From the NCBI RefSeq assembly GCF_029893805.1, contig NZ_JARXYP010000002.1:4774001-4838000 (forward strand): a stretch of 64,000 bases of DNA. Reading direction: 5' to 3'. The position numbers and the translations under genes were made by a program. This DNA comes from Streptomyces sp. SAI-135 (lineage in GTDB: Bacteria; Actinomycetota; Actinomycetes; Streptomycetales; Streptomycetaceae). Every line of letters starts with the position of its first letter. Within the stretch, counting starts at the first letter, position 1. Shown here piece by piece: positions 8,739-17,646 of this stretch. The notes under the pieces are model-generated. The model saw nothing but the letters and a program-made list of their open reading frames with translations, searched no databases and had not been told where the DNA came from.

Positions 8739-9563
8739 CTACGGTGTCACCGTGAAGTTCCGCAGGATCGCCGACGTCAGTTCCGGGTCGCCCTCCGCCT
8801 TCACCCGGTCCGTCACCGACTCCAGGTTCACGCGGCCGCAGGCCAGACGGACGTAGGTCTCCCAGTCGAGGCTGAGGGTGGCCGCCGGGCCGAGGGCGGG
8901 GGCGGTCTCCAGGGTGCCGCGGCCCTGGATGTCGACCCGGATCGTGCGCAGGAACTCGATCGGCCCGTGCACGTCGAAGACGATCGCCGAACTGCGGGGC
9001 GCGTCCGCCTTGACGGCCACTATGTCGGGGAGTGCCGCGAGCAGGACGTCACGGGCGATGTGCGCGCCGGGGGAGTCGAGGTTCCCGGGCCGGCCGAGAG
9101 CCGTGCGCAGGTCCTGCTCGTGCACCCAGACGTCGAAGGCGTGCTGACGCATGGACTCCGCGAGCGTCAGTTCGGTGCCGAGCGGGCCGCGGACTTTCGT
9201 GCCGGGGTCACGGGACTCGTTCCGCAGCTGGCGGTTGCGGCGGATGACGACGTACTCCAGCTCGGAGGTCATCTCCGGGGCCGTGTGGTGGCGGCGGACG
9301 TCGACCTGCATCTCCATGTACCGCTGGTGGTCGTTGGTGACGTGGAAGAGGTCGCGAGGCAGGGTGTGGATGGGGCGCGGGTCGCCCAGCATCTCGCAGT
9401 CCAGGCCGATGACATGGGACACCACGTCCCGCACCGACCAGCCCGGGCAGGGGGTGCGGCGGTTCCACTCCCCTTCCACGAGGGGGTTCACCAGCTCGGA
9501 TATCGCGTCGATGGAGTGGGTCCAGGCGTCGGCGTAGGGCTGGAGGGTGGGATGCAGACTCAC
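8739..9563 (-). CDS. Maleylpyruvate-isomerase-like (DinB/MDMPI) family protein
   Basis: This 274-residue protein has the mycothiol-dependent maleylpyruvate isomerase N-terminal fold, seen in the segment RRTPCPGWSVRDVVSHVIGLD near residues 35-55. Its later segment (MRQHAFDVWVHEQDLRTALG) supplies the His residues of the DinB-type metal site. A C-terminal SCP2-like domain follows. These proteins are often mycothiol-linked or metal-binding, but most have no assigned reaction. The GTG at 9563 is preceded by GAGGGG; the longer open frame upstream looks non-coding. It is divergent from the amidase gene. Confidence 0.78.
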   Translation of the reverse strand: MSLHPTLQPYADAWTHSIDAISELVNPLVEGEWNRRTPCPGWSVRDVVSHVIGLDCEMLGDPRPIHTLPRDLFHVTNDHQRYMEMQVDVRRHHTAPEMTSELEYVVIRRNRQLRNESRDPGTKVRGPLGTELTLAESMRQHAFDVWVHEQDLRTALGRPGNLDSPGAHIARDVLLAALPDIVAVKADAPRSSAIVFDVHGPIEFLRTIRVDIQGRGTLETAPALGPAATLSLDWETYVRLACGRVNLESVTDRVKAEGDPELTSAILRNFTVTP

Positions 9564-9745
9564 GGAACGGGACCCCTCGGCGGTCGGAGCACGGGCTGGT
9601 GATGGCGGCGTTGCCAGTGGAGGCGGTGGCTGTCGGCGGGTGTCTTGGAACGCTAAGTTACGCTGCTGTGAGGCACCCCGGCAGTGCTTTCGTGTGACGA
9701 TCGTAGGCCCGTAAGGGACGGCTCGAATGCCAGGACGGTGGTAGT

Positions 9746-10519
9746 GTGCGCGCCTCTTTGATCCAGATCGCCGTGGATGAGGGCGAATCGGTCGAATCGC
9801 GTCGGCGTCGCATGGCGTCACTGGTACGGGAACAGGCCGGAGCCGACCTCGTCGTGCTGCCGGAGCTGTGGACCACCGGGGCGTTCGCCTTCGAGGAGTT
9901 CGACGGCGCGGCCGAGCCCCTGGACGGGCCCACGCACGAGGTCATGGCGAAGGCCGCGAGCGACGCGGACGTGTGGCTGCACGCGGGCTCGATCCCCGAG
10001 CGCACCCCCGACGGCACCCTGTACAACACCTCCCTCCTCTTCTCCCCCTCCGGCGAACTCGCCGCCTCCTACCGCAAGATCCACCGCTTCGGCTTCGACA
10101 AGGGCGAGGCCGTCCTGATGGGCCGCGGCGAGGACCTGGTGACGGTCCGTCTGCCCGAGACCACCGTCGGCGTCGCCACCTGTTACGACCTCCGGTTCCC
10201 CGAGCTCTTCCGCGGTCTGGTCGACGCGGGCGCCGAGACCCTGGTGATCCCGGCGGGCTGGCCGGAGCGCCGCCGCGACCACTGGACGCTGCTGGCCCGG
10301 GCGCGGGCGGTCGAGAACCAGGCGTTCGTGCTCGCCTGTGGAACGGCCGGGACGCACGCGCGAGTTCCGCAGGCCGGTCACTCGATCGTGGTGGATCCAT
10401 GGGGCCAGGTCCTCGCCGAGGCGGGCGCCGGCGAGGAGGTCCTCACGGTGGAGTTCGACCCCGGGAAGGTGGCCGTGACGCGGGAACAGTTCCCGGCGCT
10501 GAAGGACCGGGTGCTCTGA
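9746..10519 (+). CDS. Carbon-nitrogen hydrolase (nitrilase superfamily amidase)
   Basis: This 257-residue cytosolic amidase has all three catalytic residues. Glu is in VLPELWTTG (near residue 39), Lys in YRKIHRFGF (near 110) and the Cys nucleophile in TCYDLRFPE (near 145). The GFD and DLRFPE features resemble the omega-amidase/YafV group, which hydrolyses 2-oxo-acid amides, so that is my best guess. The GTG start has AGGACGG seven bases upstream. Its stop is 13 bases from the convergent LURP-like gene. Confidence 0.87.
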   Translation: MRASLIQIAVDEGESVESRRRRMASLVREQAGADLVVLPELWTTGAFAFEEFDGAAEPLDGPTHEVMAKAASDADVWLHAGSIPERTPDGTLYNTSLLFSPSGELAASYRKIHRFGFDKGEAVLMGRGEDLVTVRLPETTVGVATCYDLRFPELFRGLVDAGAETLVIPAGWPERRRDHWTLLARARAVENQAFVLACGTAGTHARVPQAGHSIVVDPWGQVLAEAGAGEEVLTVEFDPGKVAVTREQFPALKDRVL

Positions 10520-10532
10520 TCCGGGCGCCGCG

Positions 10533-11030
10533 TCAGTCGTCCTCGCGTTCCTTCTCGGCGAGGTGGATCACGCACACCGCCACCGCGATGAGCAGCGCCG
10601 GATCCGCGTCGTCGCGGACGATGTCGACGCCGTAGGTCTCGCGCACGTGCAGCCAGCGCCGCGAGACCACCGCGAGCAGCTCACCGTCGTACTCGACGGC
10701 GAACTCCCGGTCGAGGATCTTGCCGCTGACGTCGAGTTCGGTGCGGCCGTCGGCCAGGGCCACCCGGTAGTGGTTGCGCAGCAGCGACAGGCGCTTGCGC
10801 CTGATCCTCGCCAGCGGCTCGCCGTCCCGCTCGATCACCATCGTGTCGCGCAGGGCGAACATCTTCTGGTGGATGTCGATCAGGACCCGCCCCTGGGTGT
10901 CCTTCAGCTCGAAGGTGTCCCGGACCCGCATGGCCTTGCCGTCGACGAGGAAGACCTTGTTGCCCCGGTCGTCCTCGATCCAGTAGTCGTCACCGATGCC
11001 GAGCAGCCGGTCGCGCACGAGGAATCTCAT
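10533..11030 (-). CDS. LURP-one-related / tubby-like barrel protein
   Basis: This 165-residue protein matches the LURP-one-related (DUF567) barrel: an RFLVRDR start, then repeated strands such as NKVFLVDGKAMRVRDTFEL, DTQGRVLIDIHQKM and ERDGEPLARIRRK. These barrels resemble tubby and phospholipid scramblase folds; their bacterial function is unknown. The ATG overlaps the stop of the GlxA-type regulator gene (ATGA), so the two are translationally coupled. Confidence 0.8.
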   Translation of the reverse strand: MRFLVRDRLLGIGDDYWIEDDRGNKVFLVDGKAMRVRDTFELKDTQGRVLIDIHQKMFALRDTMVIERDGEPLARIRRKRLSLLRNHYRVALADGRTELDVSGKILDREFAVEYDGELLAVVSRRWLHVRETYGVDIVRDDADPALLIAVAVCVIHLAEKEREDD

Positions 11031-12034
11031 GCCGTTACCGCTTCCCCGGCGCCGGTCCCGAAACGCCGCCGATAGGCCGACGGGCTGAGTCCCGTCTCGC
11101 GCCGCACGCGCGCGCGGAGGTTCGCGGCGGTGCCCAGACCGCTCCTCGCGGCCACCACGTCCAGCCGCTCCTCGCCGCGCTCGATGAGCCGGCACGCCAG
11201 GGCCACCCGTTCCCCCGTCAGCCAGGCGAGCGGAGTCGTACCGAGCTGGGCCTGGAAGCGGCGGTGCAGGGTCGCGGGGGAGACGGCCGCACGGGCCGCC
11301 AGGTCGGCGACGGTCAGCGGCTCCCCCAGCCGCTCCTGCGCCCACGCGAGCAGCGGGCCCAGCGACTCGTCCCGTACGTCGGGCACGGGCCGCTCCACGA
11401 ACTGCCGCTGCCCGCCGTCGCGATGGGCGGCGAAGACCAGCCTGCGGGACACCGCGTTGGCGACCTCGGCACCGTGGTCGCGCCGGACCAGGTACAGCCC
11501 GAGATCCAGCGCGGCCGCGCTGCCCGCCGCCGTCAGGACGTCGCCCTCGTCCACGAACAGCACGTCCGGCTCCAGCCGGACCCGGGGATGCAGCTCGCGG
11601 AAGGCACCGGCCCACATCCAGTGCGTGGTGGCCCGCCGCCCGTCCAGCAGCCCGGCCTCGGCGAGCGCGAAGCTGCCGGTGCACAGGCTGACCACCCGGG
11701 CGCCACGCGCGTGCGTGCGGCGGATCGCCTCGCGTACGGCCGCCCCGCGCGGGACGACGTTGTCGGGGCGCCCCGGCACGACGAGGGTGTCGGCGTCGTC
11801 CACGGCGTCCAGCCCCGGCACCCCGGTCAGCGTGAAGAAGCCGTGGTTCATCCGGACCTCGGGAGCCGGCGTGCACAGCGTCACCTCGTACAGCGGTCCC
11901 GGCCGCCCCAGTTCGGGCCGCGGCAGCCCGAACAGCTCGGTGGCGACGCCCACTTCGAAGGGGTTGGTGCCCTCGTCGACGATCACCGCGACCCGGTGCG
12001 GACGAGAGCTCGGCTGAGAGGATCCTTGCGCCAT
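11027..12034 (-). CDS. GlxA-type transcriptional regulator (DJ-1/PfpI domain plus AraC helix-turn-helix)
   Basis: This 335-residue protein has an N-terminal class I glutamine-amidotransferase-like DJ-1/PfpI sensor domain with the nucleophile-elbow segment SLCTGSFALAEAGLLDG (near residues 115-131). A C-terminal AraC/XylS double helix-turn-helix follows (LTVADLAARAAVSPATLHRRF, near residue 240, to ETGLSPSAYRRRF). Such regulators activate catabolic or stress genes. It lies head to head with the cupin gene, 52 bp apart, and overlaps the LURP-like gene, so both are plausible targets. Confidence 0.87.
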   Translation of the reverse strand: MAQGSSQPSSRPHRVAVIVDEGTNPFEVGVATELFGLPRPELGRPGPLYEVTLCTPAPEVRMNHGFFTLTGVPGLDAVDDADTLVVPGRPDNVVPRGAAVREAIRRTHARGARVVSLCTGSFALAEAGLLDGRRATTHWMWAGAFRELHPRVRLEPDVLFVDEGDVLTAAGSAAALDLGLYLVRRDHGAEVANAVSRRLVFAAHRDGGQRQFVERPVPDVRDESLGPLLAWAQERLGEPLTVADLAARAAVSPATLHRRFQAQLGTTPLAWLTGERVALACRLIERGEERLDVVAARSGLGTAANLRARVRRETGLSPSAYRRRFGTGAGEAVTA

Positions 12035-12086
12035 AAGCGATTCCTAGCACTCGCAGGCCGTCCAGACCACCCCGCACGATGACCCC

Positions 12087-12479
12087 ATGGCAACCGAACC
12101 CGTCTCCCTGCCCACCGCCCTGGCCTCCTTCACCGAGCAGTGGAGCCCCCGCATCGTCACCGCCGTCAACGACTACGACGTCCGCGTCACGCACGTCGAG
12201 GGCGAGCACCTGTGGCACGTGCACGACGACACCGACGAGTTCTTCCTCGTCCTCGACGGCGAACTGCACATCTCCCTGCGCGGGCCGGCCGGGGAGCGGA
12301 CGGTCGTGCTGCCGAAGCTGTCCGTCTTCACCGTCCCGCGAGGCGTCGAGCACAAGCCGTACGCCCCCGTCCCGACCGACATCCTCCTCCTCGAACCCAC
12401 CGGCACCTCCACGGTCGGCGACCGCCACGACGAGATCCCGGCCCATGTGGACGTGACGACGGGACGGGCGCTCGGGTGA
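12087..12479 (+). CDS. Small cupin-domain protein
   Basis: This 130-residue single-domain cupin carries motif 1 as WHVHDDTDEFFLVLDGEL (His, His and Glu ligands) and motif 2 as VPRGVEHKP with its His. This indicates a metal-binding beta barrel. The activity is unknown; such proteins can be isomerases, dioxygenases or sensors. It is divergent from the GlxA-type gene and ends 29 bp before the thioredoxin-NHL gene, so the two may be cotranscribed. Confidence 0.83.
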   Translation: MATEPVSLPTALASFTEQWSPRIVTAVNDYDVRVTHVEGEHLWHVHDDTDEFFLVLDGELHISLRGPAGERTVVLPKLSVFTVPRGVEHKPYAPVPTDILLLEPTGTSTVGDRHDEIPAHVDVTTGRALG

Positions 12480-12508
12480 TTGTCGGTGCCGGGTGGCACC
12501 CTTGATCC

Positions 12509-14347
12509 ATGAGCGGTTCCGCACCCCGTCGCGTCCGTGTCCGCGCCCCCGAGCTGATCGGCAAGGGCGGCTGGCTGAACACGGGCGGGAAGCAGTACAC
12601 CCTCGCCGACCTGCGGGGCCGCATCGTCGTTCTCGACTTCTGGACCTTCTGCTGTGTGAACTGCCTGCATGTCCTCGACGAGCTCAGGGAGCTGGAGGAG
12701 AAGCACTCCGACACCGTCGTGGTGGTCGGCGTGCACTCGCCGAAGTTCGTGCACGAGGCCGAGCACACGGCGGTGGCGGACGCGGTCGAGCGGTACGGGG
12801 TGGCCCATCCCGTCCTCGACGACCCGGAGCTCGCGACCTGGAAGCAGTACGCGGTCCGTGCCTGGCCGACGCTCGTCGTGATCGACCCCGAGGGGTACGT
12901 GGTCGCGCAGCATGCCGGTGAGGGGCATGTGCACGCGATCGACCGGCTGGTGACGGAGCTGGAGGCCGAGCACGCCGCGAAGGGCACCCTGCGGCGCGGC
13001 GACGGGCCGTACGTGGCGCCCGAGCCCGAGCCGACCACGCTGCGCTTCCCGGGCAAGGCGCTGCTGCTGCCGTCCGGGCACCTCCTGGTCAGTGACACCA
13101 CCCGGCACCAGCTCGTGGAGCTCGCCGCGGACGGGGAGAGCGTCGTCCGGCGGATCGGGTCCGGTGTGCGCGGCTTCGCCGACGGGACCGCGCGGACGGC
13201 CGCGTTCAGCGAACCGCAGGGGCTCGCACTCCTCGACGACGGCAGCGTGGTCGTCGCCGACACCGTCAACCACGCCCTGCGCCGCCTCGATCCCGGCACC
13301 GGGGAGGTCACCACGCCGGCCGGCACCGGACGGCAGTGGTGGCGGGGTTCCCCCACCGCAGGACCCGCGCGCGAGACGGACCTGTCCTCCCCGTGGGACG
13401 TGGCGGTGTGGAACGGCCTGGTGTGGATCGCGATGGCGGGCGTCCACCAGCTGTGGACCTACGACCCGGGCGAGGGGACCGTCACGGCCGTGGCCGGCAC
13501 CACCAACGAGGGCCTGGTCGACGGCCCCGGCGCGGAGGCCTGGTTCGCCCAGCCCTCCGGTCTCGCGGTGTCCCCGGACGGCGAGCGGCTGTGGCTCGCC
13601 GACTCCGAGACCTCCGCCCTGCGCTGGGTCGACCTGGACGGGGCCGTGCACACCGCCGTCGGCACCGGCCTCTTCGACTTCGGCCACCGCGACGGCGCCG
13701 CCGAACAGGCCCTGCTCCAGCACCCCCTGGGTGTCACCGTGCTGCCCGACGGTTCGGTCGCGGTCAGCGACACCTACAACCACGCCCTGCGCCGCTACGA
13801 CCCGGCGACCGGCGAGGTCACCACCCTCGCCACGGATCTGCGGGAGCCGAGCGACGCGGTCCTGGTCGGTGCGGAGATCGTGGTCGTCGAGTCGGCCCGG
13901 CACCGTCTGACCCGGCTCAGACTGCCCGAGGAGGCCGTACGCGTCGCGGCGAAGGCCCACCGCACCCGGCGCGCGGCCACCGAAGTGGCGCCCGGAAGGC
14001 TCCGGTTGGACGTGGTCTTCCAGGCCCCGGCGGGCCAGAAGCCGGACACCCGGTACGGCCCCGCGACCCGCCTCCTGGTCTCCGCCACCCCGCCCGAACT
14101 GCTGAAGGACGGCGAGGGTGCGGGAACAGAACTGTCCCGCACCCTCGAACTGAACCCCGCGGTCGAGCAGGGCGTCCTGCACCTCTCGGCCATGGCCGCG
14201 TCCTGCGACACGGCGTCCGGCGACGGCTCCGCCGAGTACCCGGCCTGCCATGTGCACCAGCAGGACTGGGGAGTTCCGGTCCGCCTGACCCGGACCGGGA
14301 CCAGCCGGCTCGCGCTGGTCCTCGCCGGGACGGACGAGAGCGCGTAA
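12509..14347 (+). CDS. Thioredoxin-like/NHL-repeat fusion protein (NHLRC2-type)
   Basis: The 612-residue protein begins with a thioredoxin fold (residues ~20-155) whose active-site region reads WTFCCVNCLH near residue 48, close to the CCxNC motif of human NHLRC2. A six-bladed NHL propeller follows; repeats are visible as GFADGTARTAAFSEPQGLAL, VDGPGAEAWFAQPSGLAV and DGAAEQALLQHPLGV. A C-terminal beta domain completes it. No signal peptide is seen, so it is probably cytosolic. The precise function is unknown; the fold suggests redox chemistry linked to a binding propeller. Its stop is three bases from a convergent small gene. Confidence 0.88.
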   Translation: MSGSAPRRVRVRAPELIGKGGWLNTGGKQYTLADLRGRIVVLDFWTFCCVNCLHVLDELRELEEKHSDTVVVVGVHSPKFVHEAEHTAVADAVERYGVAHPVLDDPELATWKQYAVRAWPTLVVIDPEGYVVAQHAGEGHVHAIDRLVTELEAEHAAKGTLRRGDGPYVAPEPEPTTLRFPGKALLLPSGHLLVSDTTRHQLVELAADGESVVRRIGSGVRGFADGTARTAAFSEPQGLALLDDGSVVVADTVNHALRRLDPGTGEVTTPAGTGRQWWRGSPTAGPARETDLSSPWDVAVWNGLVWIAMAGVHQLWTYDPGEGTVTAVAGTTNEGLVDGPGAEAWFAQPSGLAVSPDGERLWLADSETSALRWVDLDGAVHTAVGTGLFDFGHRDGAAEQALLQHPLGVTVLPDGSVAVSDTYNHALRRYDPATGEVTTLATDLREPSDAVLVGAEIVVVESARHRLTRLRLPEEAVRVAAKAHRTRRAATEVAPGRLRLDVVFQAPAGQKPDTRYGPATRLLVSATPPELLKDGEGAGTELSRTLELNPAVEQGVLHLSAMAASCDTASGDGSAEYPACHVHQQDWGVPVRLTRTGTSRLALVLAGTDESA

Positions 14348-14350
14348 GCC

Positions 14351-14509
14351 TTACCGCCTGCGCGGGACCAGCTTGAACAGGGCGACCCCCGCCGCCACCA
14401 GCGTCGTGGCGGTCACCAGCATCGCCATGCTGTTCAGCCACAGCCCGGTCGCGGCCAGCGTGGCGCCTCCGGCCCCGGTCGTGCCGGCACCGATCACTCT
14501 TCCGTACAT
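14351..14509 (-). CDS. 52-residue membrane peptide downstream of the glycosyltransferase
   Basis: This short gene starts with ATG behind a strong AGGAGAA ribosome site and ends with TAA. The peptide begins MYGRVIGAGTTGAGGATLAA, then a hydrophobic stretch of ~30 residues, then the basic tail LVPRRR, so it is probably a membrane hairpin or single-span protein. It lies 33 bp after the glycosyltransferase stop on the same strand, so it is probably in its operon. I do not recognise a family. It may be an accessory subunit of the glycosyltransferase. Confidence 0.72.
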   Translation of the reverse strand: MYGRVIGAGTTGAGGATLAATGLWLNSMAMLVTATTLVAAGVALFKLVPRRR

Positions 14510-14542
14510 GCGCTTTTCTCCTATGAGGGATGTATCCGAGGG

Positions 14543-15727
14543 TTACGTCGCCACCCACTTCTCCTCGCTGCGGCGCAACAGGCCCCACAGCGAGGTGAAG
14601 TAGACGGCGTGCTGGAAAAGGTCGTAGAGCATCTCGGGCACCATGAGCGCCGCCACCAGCACGGCGCGCGGCCCGGCCCGCCGTACGGAGACCGTCTTCT
14701 CGACCACGAAGACCAGCCCGATCGCGGTCCAGAAGGGCGAGAAGCCGGGCCAGCCGTACAGCGTGGTGTAGGTGACCATGTAGGTCAGGTAGACCAGGAA
14801 GGACAGCGCGCCGAAGCCCATGAGGAACTGCTGCAGGAAGTAGCGGGCGGTGACACGTGTCCAGCCGTAGTCGCGCAGGTTCTCCAGGGCGCCGCGCTGC
14901 CAGCGCAGCCGCTGGTGCCACAGCTTGCCCAGGGTCGGCATGACCTCCGTGGTGACCGCGCAGCCGGCCGGGGACATGGTCCGGTAGCCGAGGGTCTTGA
15001 CCGCCTTGGTCATCTCGTCGTCCTCGGTGAGCGAGGCGAGGCTGTAGTAGGCCTGGCCGCCGCCGAGCCGTCCGGCGCGGCGGGCGGCGCGCACCTCGCG
15101 CAGGACACGGGCGCGGAACATGGTGCCGGTGCCGGTGAGCACCTGGGCCTTGCCGCCGGTGCGCTCCAGTTCCCAGGCGTAGCGGTGGAACTCCATGCGC
15201 TGGAGCAGTCCGAGCAGTCCGCCGCCGTTCTCGCCGTAGAAGACCCCGCCGACGGCGCCGACCTTGCGGTTGAAGGTGCCGATCGCCGTCTCGCTGAACC
15301 AGGGGTTGAGCACGGTGTCGGCGTCCTGCACCAGCAGCAGGTCGCGATCCTCGAGATGGGGCAGTACCCAGGCGATGGCCTGGTTGAGGGCGCCGGCCTT
15401 CTTGTGGGTGTTGCCCTCGGTGGTGAAGACGCGGGCGCCGTGCGCGACGGCGATCTCGGCGGTGGCGTCGGTGCAGTTGTCGGCGACGACGACGATGAGG
15501 TCGGGGCGCCGGGTCTGCCGCCACAGGCCCTGGATCGCGTCGGCGATGCGGTCCTGTTCGTTGTGGGCCGGTATCAGCGCCACCAGGCGCGGTGGACCGT
15601 CGAGTTCGTCGGGTGCGGCGTGGGCGCGGCGGGCGGCGTGCCGGTGGGGGCGCGGTGATCGCGGACCGTGCGCCGGAGGCGGCGCCGCGGGCGGCGCCGC
15701 CTCAAGTGTCGTCGTGGAGTGGAGCAA
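14543..15727 (-). CDS. Membrane-bound family 2 glycosyltransferase
   Basis: This 394-residue processive-type GT2 has the nucleotide-sugar segment LVALIPAHNEQDRI, the metal motif QDADTV (near residue 134), the catalytic-base motif TEDDE (near 235) and QRLRWQRG (near 272), the Q(R/Q)xRW motif of cellulose/chitin/hyaluronan-type synthases. Three C-terminal hydrophobic segments anchor it. It probably polymerises or transfers a sugar at the membrane. TTG at 15727 is the first possible start after an in-frame stop, and the first ~45 residues are Pro/Ala-rich. The 52-residue membrane peptide gene follows. Confidence 0.85.
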   Translation of the reverse strand: MLHSTTTLEAAPPAAPPPAHGPRSPRPHRHAARRAHAAPDELDGPPRLVALIPAHNEQDRIADAIQGLWRQTRRPDLIVVVADNCTDATAEIAVAHGARVFTTEGNTHKKAGALNQAIAWVLPHLEDRDLLLVQDADTVLNPWFSETAIGTFNRKVGAVGGVFYGENGGGLLGLLQRMEFHRYAWELERTGGKAQVLTGTGTMFRARVLREVRAARRAGRLGGGQAYYSLASLTEDDEMTKAVKTLGYRTMSPAGCAVTTEVMPTLGKLWHQRLRWQRGALENLRDYGWTRVTARYFLQQFLMGFGALSFLVYLTYMVTYTTLYGWPGFSPFWTAIGLVFVVEKTVSVRRAGPRAVLVAALMVPEMLYDLFQHAVYFTSLWGLLRRSEEKWVAT

Positions 15728-15826
15728 GGGGGAGCCCCCGGGTGTGCTGGTGGTTCACGCCCGGCACTGCTGACCCCCCGGGCTCTCAAGGATCCCGAGT
15801 TTTCACTATTTCCACACAAGCGGACA

Positions 15827-15861
15827 AGACAACCGTGATTACGGATTGCTCACGGTTGTCT
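15827..15861 (-). terminator. Hairpin after the DUF6458 gene
   Basis: AGACAACCGTGA (15827-15838) and its perfect complement (15850-15861) form a 12-bp stem with an 11-base loop about 40 bp beyond the DUF6458 stop. It separates that gene from the downstream glycosyltransferase gene. Confidence 0.7.
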
Positions 15862-15900
15862 GTGGTGGTCCTGTGCGTCCGCCGTCCCGCTCGATGTCCC

Positions 15901-16143
15901 TTACACGCCGTATCCGTCGGAGTATCCGTCCCGGCGCCGCTCCTCGACGACCGTCGACGTGGTGGGGGGGACCACCACGCGCCGCCGCCGGGCGATGCTG
16001 CTGAACGTCGTCACGCCGATCAGTCCCACGATCATCAGGATCACACCGACCAGGTCGAGGTTGACCCCCTGCATGTGCCAGTCGGTGGCGAACGTGAGGA
16101 TTGCTCCCACGGCGATGAGAATGATGCACCCGCCGAGGCCCAT
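15901..16143 (-). CDS. Small membrane protein, DUF6458 type
   Basis: This 80-residue protein begins MGLGGCIILIAVGAILTFAT and has two transmembrane segments flanking a short WHMQGVNLDLVG loop. The cytosolic tail is Arg-rich (SSIARRRR) and ends with charged and Tyr residues. The pattern fits the actinobacterial DUF6458 family, whose function is unknown. GGGAGG lies eight bases before the ATG, which decides the start over longer open frames. It is followed by a hairpin. Confidence 0.78.
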   Translation of the reverse strand: MGLGGCIILIAVGAILTFATDWHMQGVNLDLVGVILMIVGLIGVTTFSSIARRRRVVVPPTTSTVVEERRRDGYSDGYGV

Positions 16144-16232
16144 GAGTGTCGCCTCCCTGTCCGGTCCGGTAGTTCCGGTCCGGAATCCCGGGTACCCCCA
16201 CTTCTCGCGAACTACGCTTCGAAGAGCGCGAA

Positions 16233-17525
16233 CTACCCTTCGAGGAACGCGATCAGGGCGTTCGCCAGCAGATGCGGGTCGTCCGCGCCGCACAACTCCC
16301 GGACGCTGTGCATGGACAGGATCGCCACACCGATGTCGACGGTCTTGATGCCGTGCCGGGCCGCGGTGATCGGGCCGATCGTGGTGCCGCAGGGCATCGA
16401 GTTGTTGGAGACGAACGACTGGAAGGGCACCCCGGCCCGCTCGCAGGCGGCGGCCCACACGGCGCGGCCCGAACCGTCCGTGGCGTAGCGGTTGTTGACG
16501 TTGACCTTGAGGATCGGTCCGCCGTTGACCCGCGGGTGGTGCGTCGGGTCGTGCCGTTCCGCGTAGTTGGGGTGCACGGCGTGCCCGGTGTCGGAGGACA
16601 GGCAGACCGTCCCGGCGAAGGCCCGCGCCCGGTCCTCGTAGGAGCCGCCGCGGGCGAACACCGAGCGCTCCAGGACCCCGCCGAGCAGCGGCCCGTCCGC
16701 GCCGGTGTCCGACTGCGAGCCGTTCTCCTCGTGGTCGAAGGCGGCGAGCACCGGGATGTAGGGCGGTTCGCCGGAGGACACCGCGGCCAGTGCGGCCACG
16801 CCCGCGTGCACGGACAGCAGGTTGTCCATCCGCGGTCCGGCCACCAGCTCCTTGTCCCGGCCCAGGTAGGCGGGTGCCTCCACCGAGTGCGTCATCAGGT
16901 CCCAGCCGGTCACCTCGCCCGCGCCGAGCCCGAGTTCCTCCTCCAGGAAGGCGATAAGGTCGCCGTCGCGCACGTCGTCGCCGAGTCCCCAGATCGGCTG
17001 GAGGTGGCGCTGCTTGTCGAGCTTGAGCCCGTCCGAGGAGACCGCGCGGTCGAGGTGGATGGCGAGCTGGGGCACGCGCAGCAGCGGCCGGTCCACGTTC
17101 ACCAGACGTGTCGAGCCGTCCCGCAGGGTCAGCCGGCCGGCCAGCCCCAGGTCGCGGTCCAGCCAGGAGTTCATCAGCGGACCGCCGTAGATCTCCACGG
17201 CGACCTGGCGCCAGCCGTGCGCCCCGCTGTCGGGCAGCGGCTTGACCCGCAGGTTCGGGGAGTCGGTGTGCGCGCCGACGATGCGGTACGGCGTGTGGGG
17301 CGCCGCGTTCTCGGGGACGTACCAGGCGATGATCGCGCCGCCGCGCAGCACGTACTTGCCGCCGCTCGTCCCGTCCCAGGCGTCCGTCTCCGCGACCTGG
17401 CGGAAGCCTGCCTTCTCCAGCCGCTGGGCGGCGTTCGCCACCGCGTGGTACGGCGTGGGACTTGCCGCCAGGAACGTCATGAGGTCGTCGGTGTGGCCGC
17501 GGTCGAGGCGGTGGGGTGCGCTCAT
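16233..17525 (-). CDS. M18-family aminopeptidase
   Basis: This 430-residue cytosolic dinuclear-zinc aminopeptidase belongs to the aspartyl aminopeptidase (ApeB/DNPEP) family. Metal and catalytic segments visible are GAHTDSPNLRVKP (near residue 90), DHEENGS, HPNYAERHDP and the final AILSMHSVRELCG. The family removes N-terminal acidic or other residues from peptides. The ATG at 17525 has AAGGTGA five bases upstream; a GTG three codons earlier is possible. Upstream lies the 22-bp repeat array. Confidence 0.9.
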   Translation of the reverse strand: MSAPHRLDRGHTDDLMTFLAASPTPYHAVANAAQRLEKAGFRQVAETDAWDGTSGGKYVLRGGAIIAWYVPENAAPHTPYRIVGAHTDSPNLRVKPLPDSGAHGWRQVAVEIYGGPLMNSWLDRDLGLAGRLTLRDGSTRLVNVDRPLLRVPQLAIHLDRAVSSDGLKLDKQRHLQPIWGLGDDVRDGDLIAFLEEELGLGAGEVTGWDLMTHSVEAPAYLGRDKELVAGPRMDNLLSVHAGVAALAAVSSGEPPYIPVLAAFDHEENGSQSDTGADGPLLGGVLERSVFARGGSYEDRARAFAGTVCLSSDTGHAVHPNYAERHDPTHHPRVNGGPILKVNVNNRYATDGSGRAVWAAACERAGVPFQSFVSNNSMPCGTTIGPITAARHGIKTVDIGVAILSMHSVRELCGADDPHLLANALIAFLEG

Positions 17526-17551
17526 GGGGTTCACCTTAACGACGTACGAGA

Positions 17552-17577
17552 GCCCGCTCCCGGCGGCGGGAGCGGGC
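17552..17577. terminator. Hairpin between the aminopeptidase start and the repeat array
   Basis: GCCCGCTCCCG (17552-17562) pairs perfectly with 17567-17577 around a four-base loop. It lies just upstream of the aminopeptidase gene. It may stop transcription entering from the array, or form part of the leader. Confidence 0.5.
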
Positions 17578-17646
17578 CCTCGTGAGGACTGCGTGCTGCT
17601 GTACGGGTGTGTCCTAGAACGCGGCCCCGCGGGGGACGGGCCCAGG

